Below, one piece after another: positions 62,459 to 64,000 of a DNA stretch of 64,000 nucleotides. Position 1 is the first letter of the stretch; each line of letters starts with the position of its first letter. Origin of the DNA: Rhynchopus sp. YZ270_cl-10 (taxonomy: Eukaryota > Euglenozoa > Diplonemea > Diplonemida > Diplonemidae); assembly GCA_964035575.1 (NCBI GenBank), contig OZ037862.1:1509067-1573066 (forward strand), in the 5' to 3' direction. Made by a program: the position numbers and the translations under genes. The notes beneath the pieces were generated by a model. That model was not told the origin of the DNA and did not search any database. It saw only the letters and a list, made by a program, of their open reading frames with translations.

Positions 62459-64000
62459 ACAAACCCGCAAACCCGCAAACCCGCCACAGACCCGCCACAC
62501 CCACACACACCACACCCGCAGACCCGCAGACCCGCAGACCCGCAGACCCGCAGACCCGCAGACCCGCAGACCCGCAGACCCGCAGACCCGCAGACCCGCA
62601 GACCCGCAGACCCGCAGACCCGCAGACCCGCAGACCCGCAGACCCGCCACACCCACACACACCACACCCGCAGACCCGCCGACCCGCAGACCCGCAGACC
62701 CGCAGACCCGCAGACCCGCAGACCCGCCACACCCACACACACCACACCCGCAGACCCGCCGACCCGCAGACCCGCAGACCCGCAGACCCGCAGACCCGCA
62801 GACCCGCCACACCCACACACACCACACCCGCAGACCCGCAGACCCGCCGACCCGCAGACCCGCAGACCCGCCACACCCACACACACCACACCCGCAGACC
62901 CGCAGACCCGCAGACCCGCAGACCCGCAGACCCGCCACACCCACACACACCACACCCGCAGACCCGCAGACCCGCAGACCCGCAGACCCGCAGACCCGCA
63001 GACCCGCAGACCCGCAGACCCGCCGACCCGCAGACCCGCAGACCCGCCACACCCACACACACCACACCCGCAGACCCGCAGACCCGCAGACCCGCAGACC
63101 CGCCACACCCACACACACCACACCCGCAGACCCGCCGACCCGCAGACCCGCAGACCCGCAGACCCGCCGACCCGCAGACCCGCAGACCCGCCACACCCAC
63201 ACACACCACACCCGCAGACCCGCAGACCCGCAGACCCGCAGACCCGCAGACCCGCAGACCCGCCACACCCACACACACCACACCCGCAGACCCGCAGACC
63301 CGCAGACCCGCAGACCCGCAGACCCGCCACACCCACACACACCACACCCGCAGACCCGCAGACCCGCAGACCCGCAGACCCGCAGACCCGCAGACCCGCA
63401 GACCCGCAGACCCGCCGACCCGCAGACCCGCAGACCCGCCACACCCACACACACCACACCCGCAGACCCGCAGACCCGCAGACCCGCAGACCCGCAGACC
63501 CGCAGACCCGCCACACCCACACACACCACACCCGCAGACCCGCCGACCCGCAGACCCGCAGACCCGCAGACCCGCCGACCCGCAGACCCGCAGACCCGCC
63601 ACACCCACACACACCACACCCGCAGACCCGCAGACCCGCACACCCGCAGACCCGCAGACCCGCAGACCCGCCACACCCACACACACCACACCCGCAGACC
63701 CGCCGACCCGCAGACCCGCAGACCCGCCACACCCACACATACCACACCCGCAGACCCGCAGACCCGCAGACCCGCAGACCCGCCACACCCACACACACCA
63801 CACCCGCAGACCCGCAGACCCGCAGACCCGCAGACCCGCAGACCCGCAGACCCGCAGACCCGCAGACCCGCCACACCCACACACACCACACCCGCAGACC
63901 CGCCGACCCGCAGACCCGCAGACCCGCCACACCCACACACACCACACCCGCAGACCCGCCGACCCGCAGACCCGCAGACCCGCCACACCCACACACACCA
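62459..64000 (-). repeat. Octamer array (CCCGCAGA)n with 24-bp interruptions
   Basis: The first units are CCCGCAAA, then CCCGCAGA with CCCGCCGA variants. About 20 copies of the segment CCCGCCACACCCACACACA (continued CCACA) break the array every 40-150 bp. It continues past the window end. Three open minus frames of more than 510 codons result from the 24-bp period. Confidence 0.97.

Noticed and set aside
62400-63998. Three minus-strand frames of 514-532 codons
   Set aside because: They come from the CCCGCAGA octamer array and its 24-bp interruptions; all three frames are open for the same arithmetic reason.
44304-64000. CRISPR-like or telomere identity of the arrays
   Set aside because: There are no unique spacers, so no CRISPR. 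The unit is not the TTAGGG expected in Euglenozoa, and the arrays are flanked by unique DNA on both sides where visible.

Overview
This window comes from a nuclear genome of Euglenozoa, most probably a diplonemid (Diplonema/Paradiplonema-like). The main evidence is four copies of a spliced-leader (SL) RNA gene whose 39-40 nt exon carries the euglenozoan core TACAGTTTCTGTACT and a diplonemid-like CCAACGATTT start, followed by a GTATGG donor. This species call is from recall of SL sequences, not from a search. Sparse genes, one tiny intron, huge minisatellites and very large non-LTR retrotransposons fit such a genome.

Layout. 1-1.8 kb: two small genes on the minus strand, both with C2H2-type zinc fingers; the second has a 49-nt intron whose donor AAG|GTATGT is complementary to the 5' end of the U1 RNA found 5 kb away. 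1.9-10.3 kb: a dense RNA-gene island with 12 tRNAs, one 5S rRNA, all five major spliceosomal snRNAs (U1, U2, U4, U5, U6) and four SL RNA genes, interrupted by 8- and 9-bp minisatellites. 10.3-15.1 kb: AT-rich degenerate satellite built on a ~200-bp theme, ending in 2.9 near-perfect copies of a 401-bp unit. 15.4-15.6 kb: an isolated snRNA-type promoter element followed at the right distance by a strongly folded, unrecognised RNA. 15.8-18.5 kb: poly(A)-tailed sequence with one uncertain coding exon.

18.5-44.3 kb: three related giant non-LTR retrotransposons. Two lie tail-to-head on the minus strand (18.55-26.67 and 26.67-37.89 kb). The third (37.98-44.30 kb) is on the plus strand, head-to-head with the second, contains a 200-N assembly gap, and is cut off by a minisatellite. 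Their product joins a low-complexity Ser/Asn N-terminus, a membrane segment, an OTU-like protease domain, a zinc finger, a reverse transcriptase, a restriction-like endonuclease, a second OTU-like domain and a treble-Cys zinc finger.

44.3-57.4 kb: a 13-kb array of the octamer CCCGCAAA. 57.4-59.5 kb: a tyrosine-recombinase-like gene and a truncated Helitron Rep fragment. 59.5-64 kb: two further minisatellite fields, a 10-mer TTTGCCAT-type array with four 214-bp islands and an octamer CCCGCAGA array with 24-bp interruptions.

How parts work together. The SL, U1, U2 and U4 genes share one upstream element (core CATGCTTCCC) at a fixed distance of about 41-46 bp, whereas U5, U6 and one unrecognised RNA share a TATA run just upstream of the RNA start. 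The island therefore encodes most of the RNA machinery for trans- and cis-splicing and appears to use two promoter classes.
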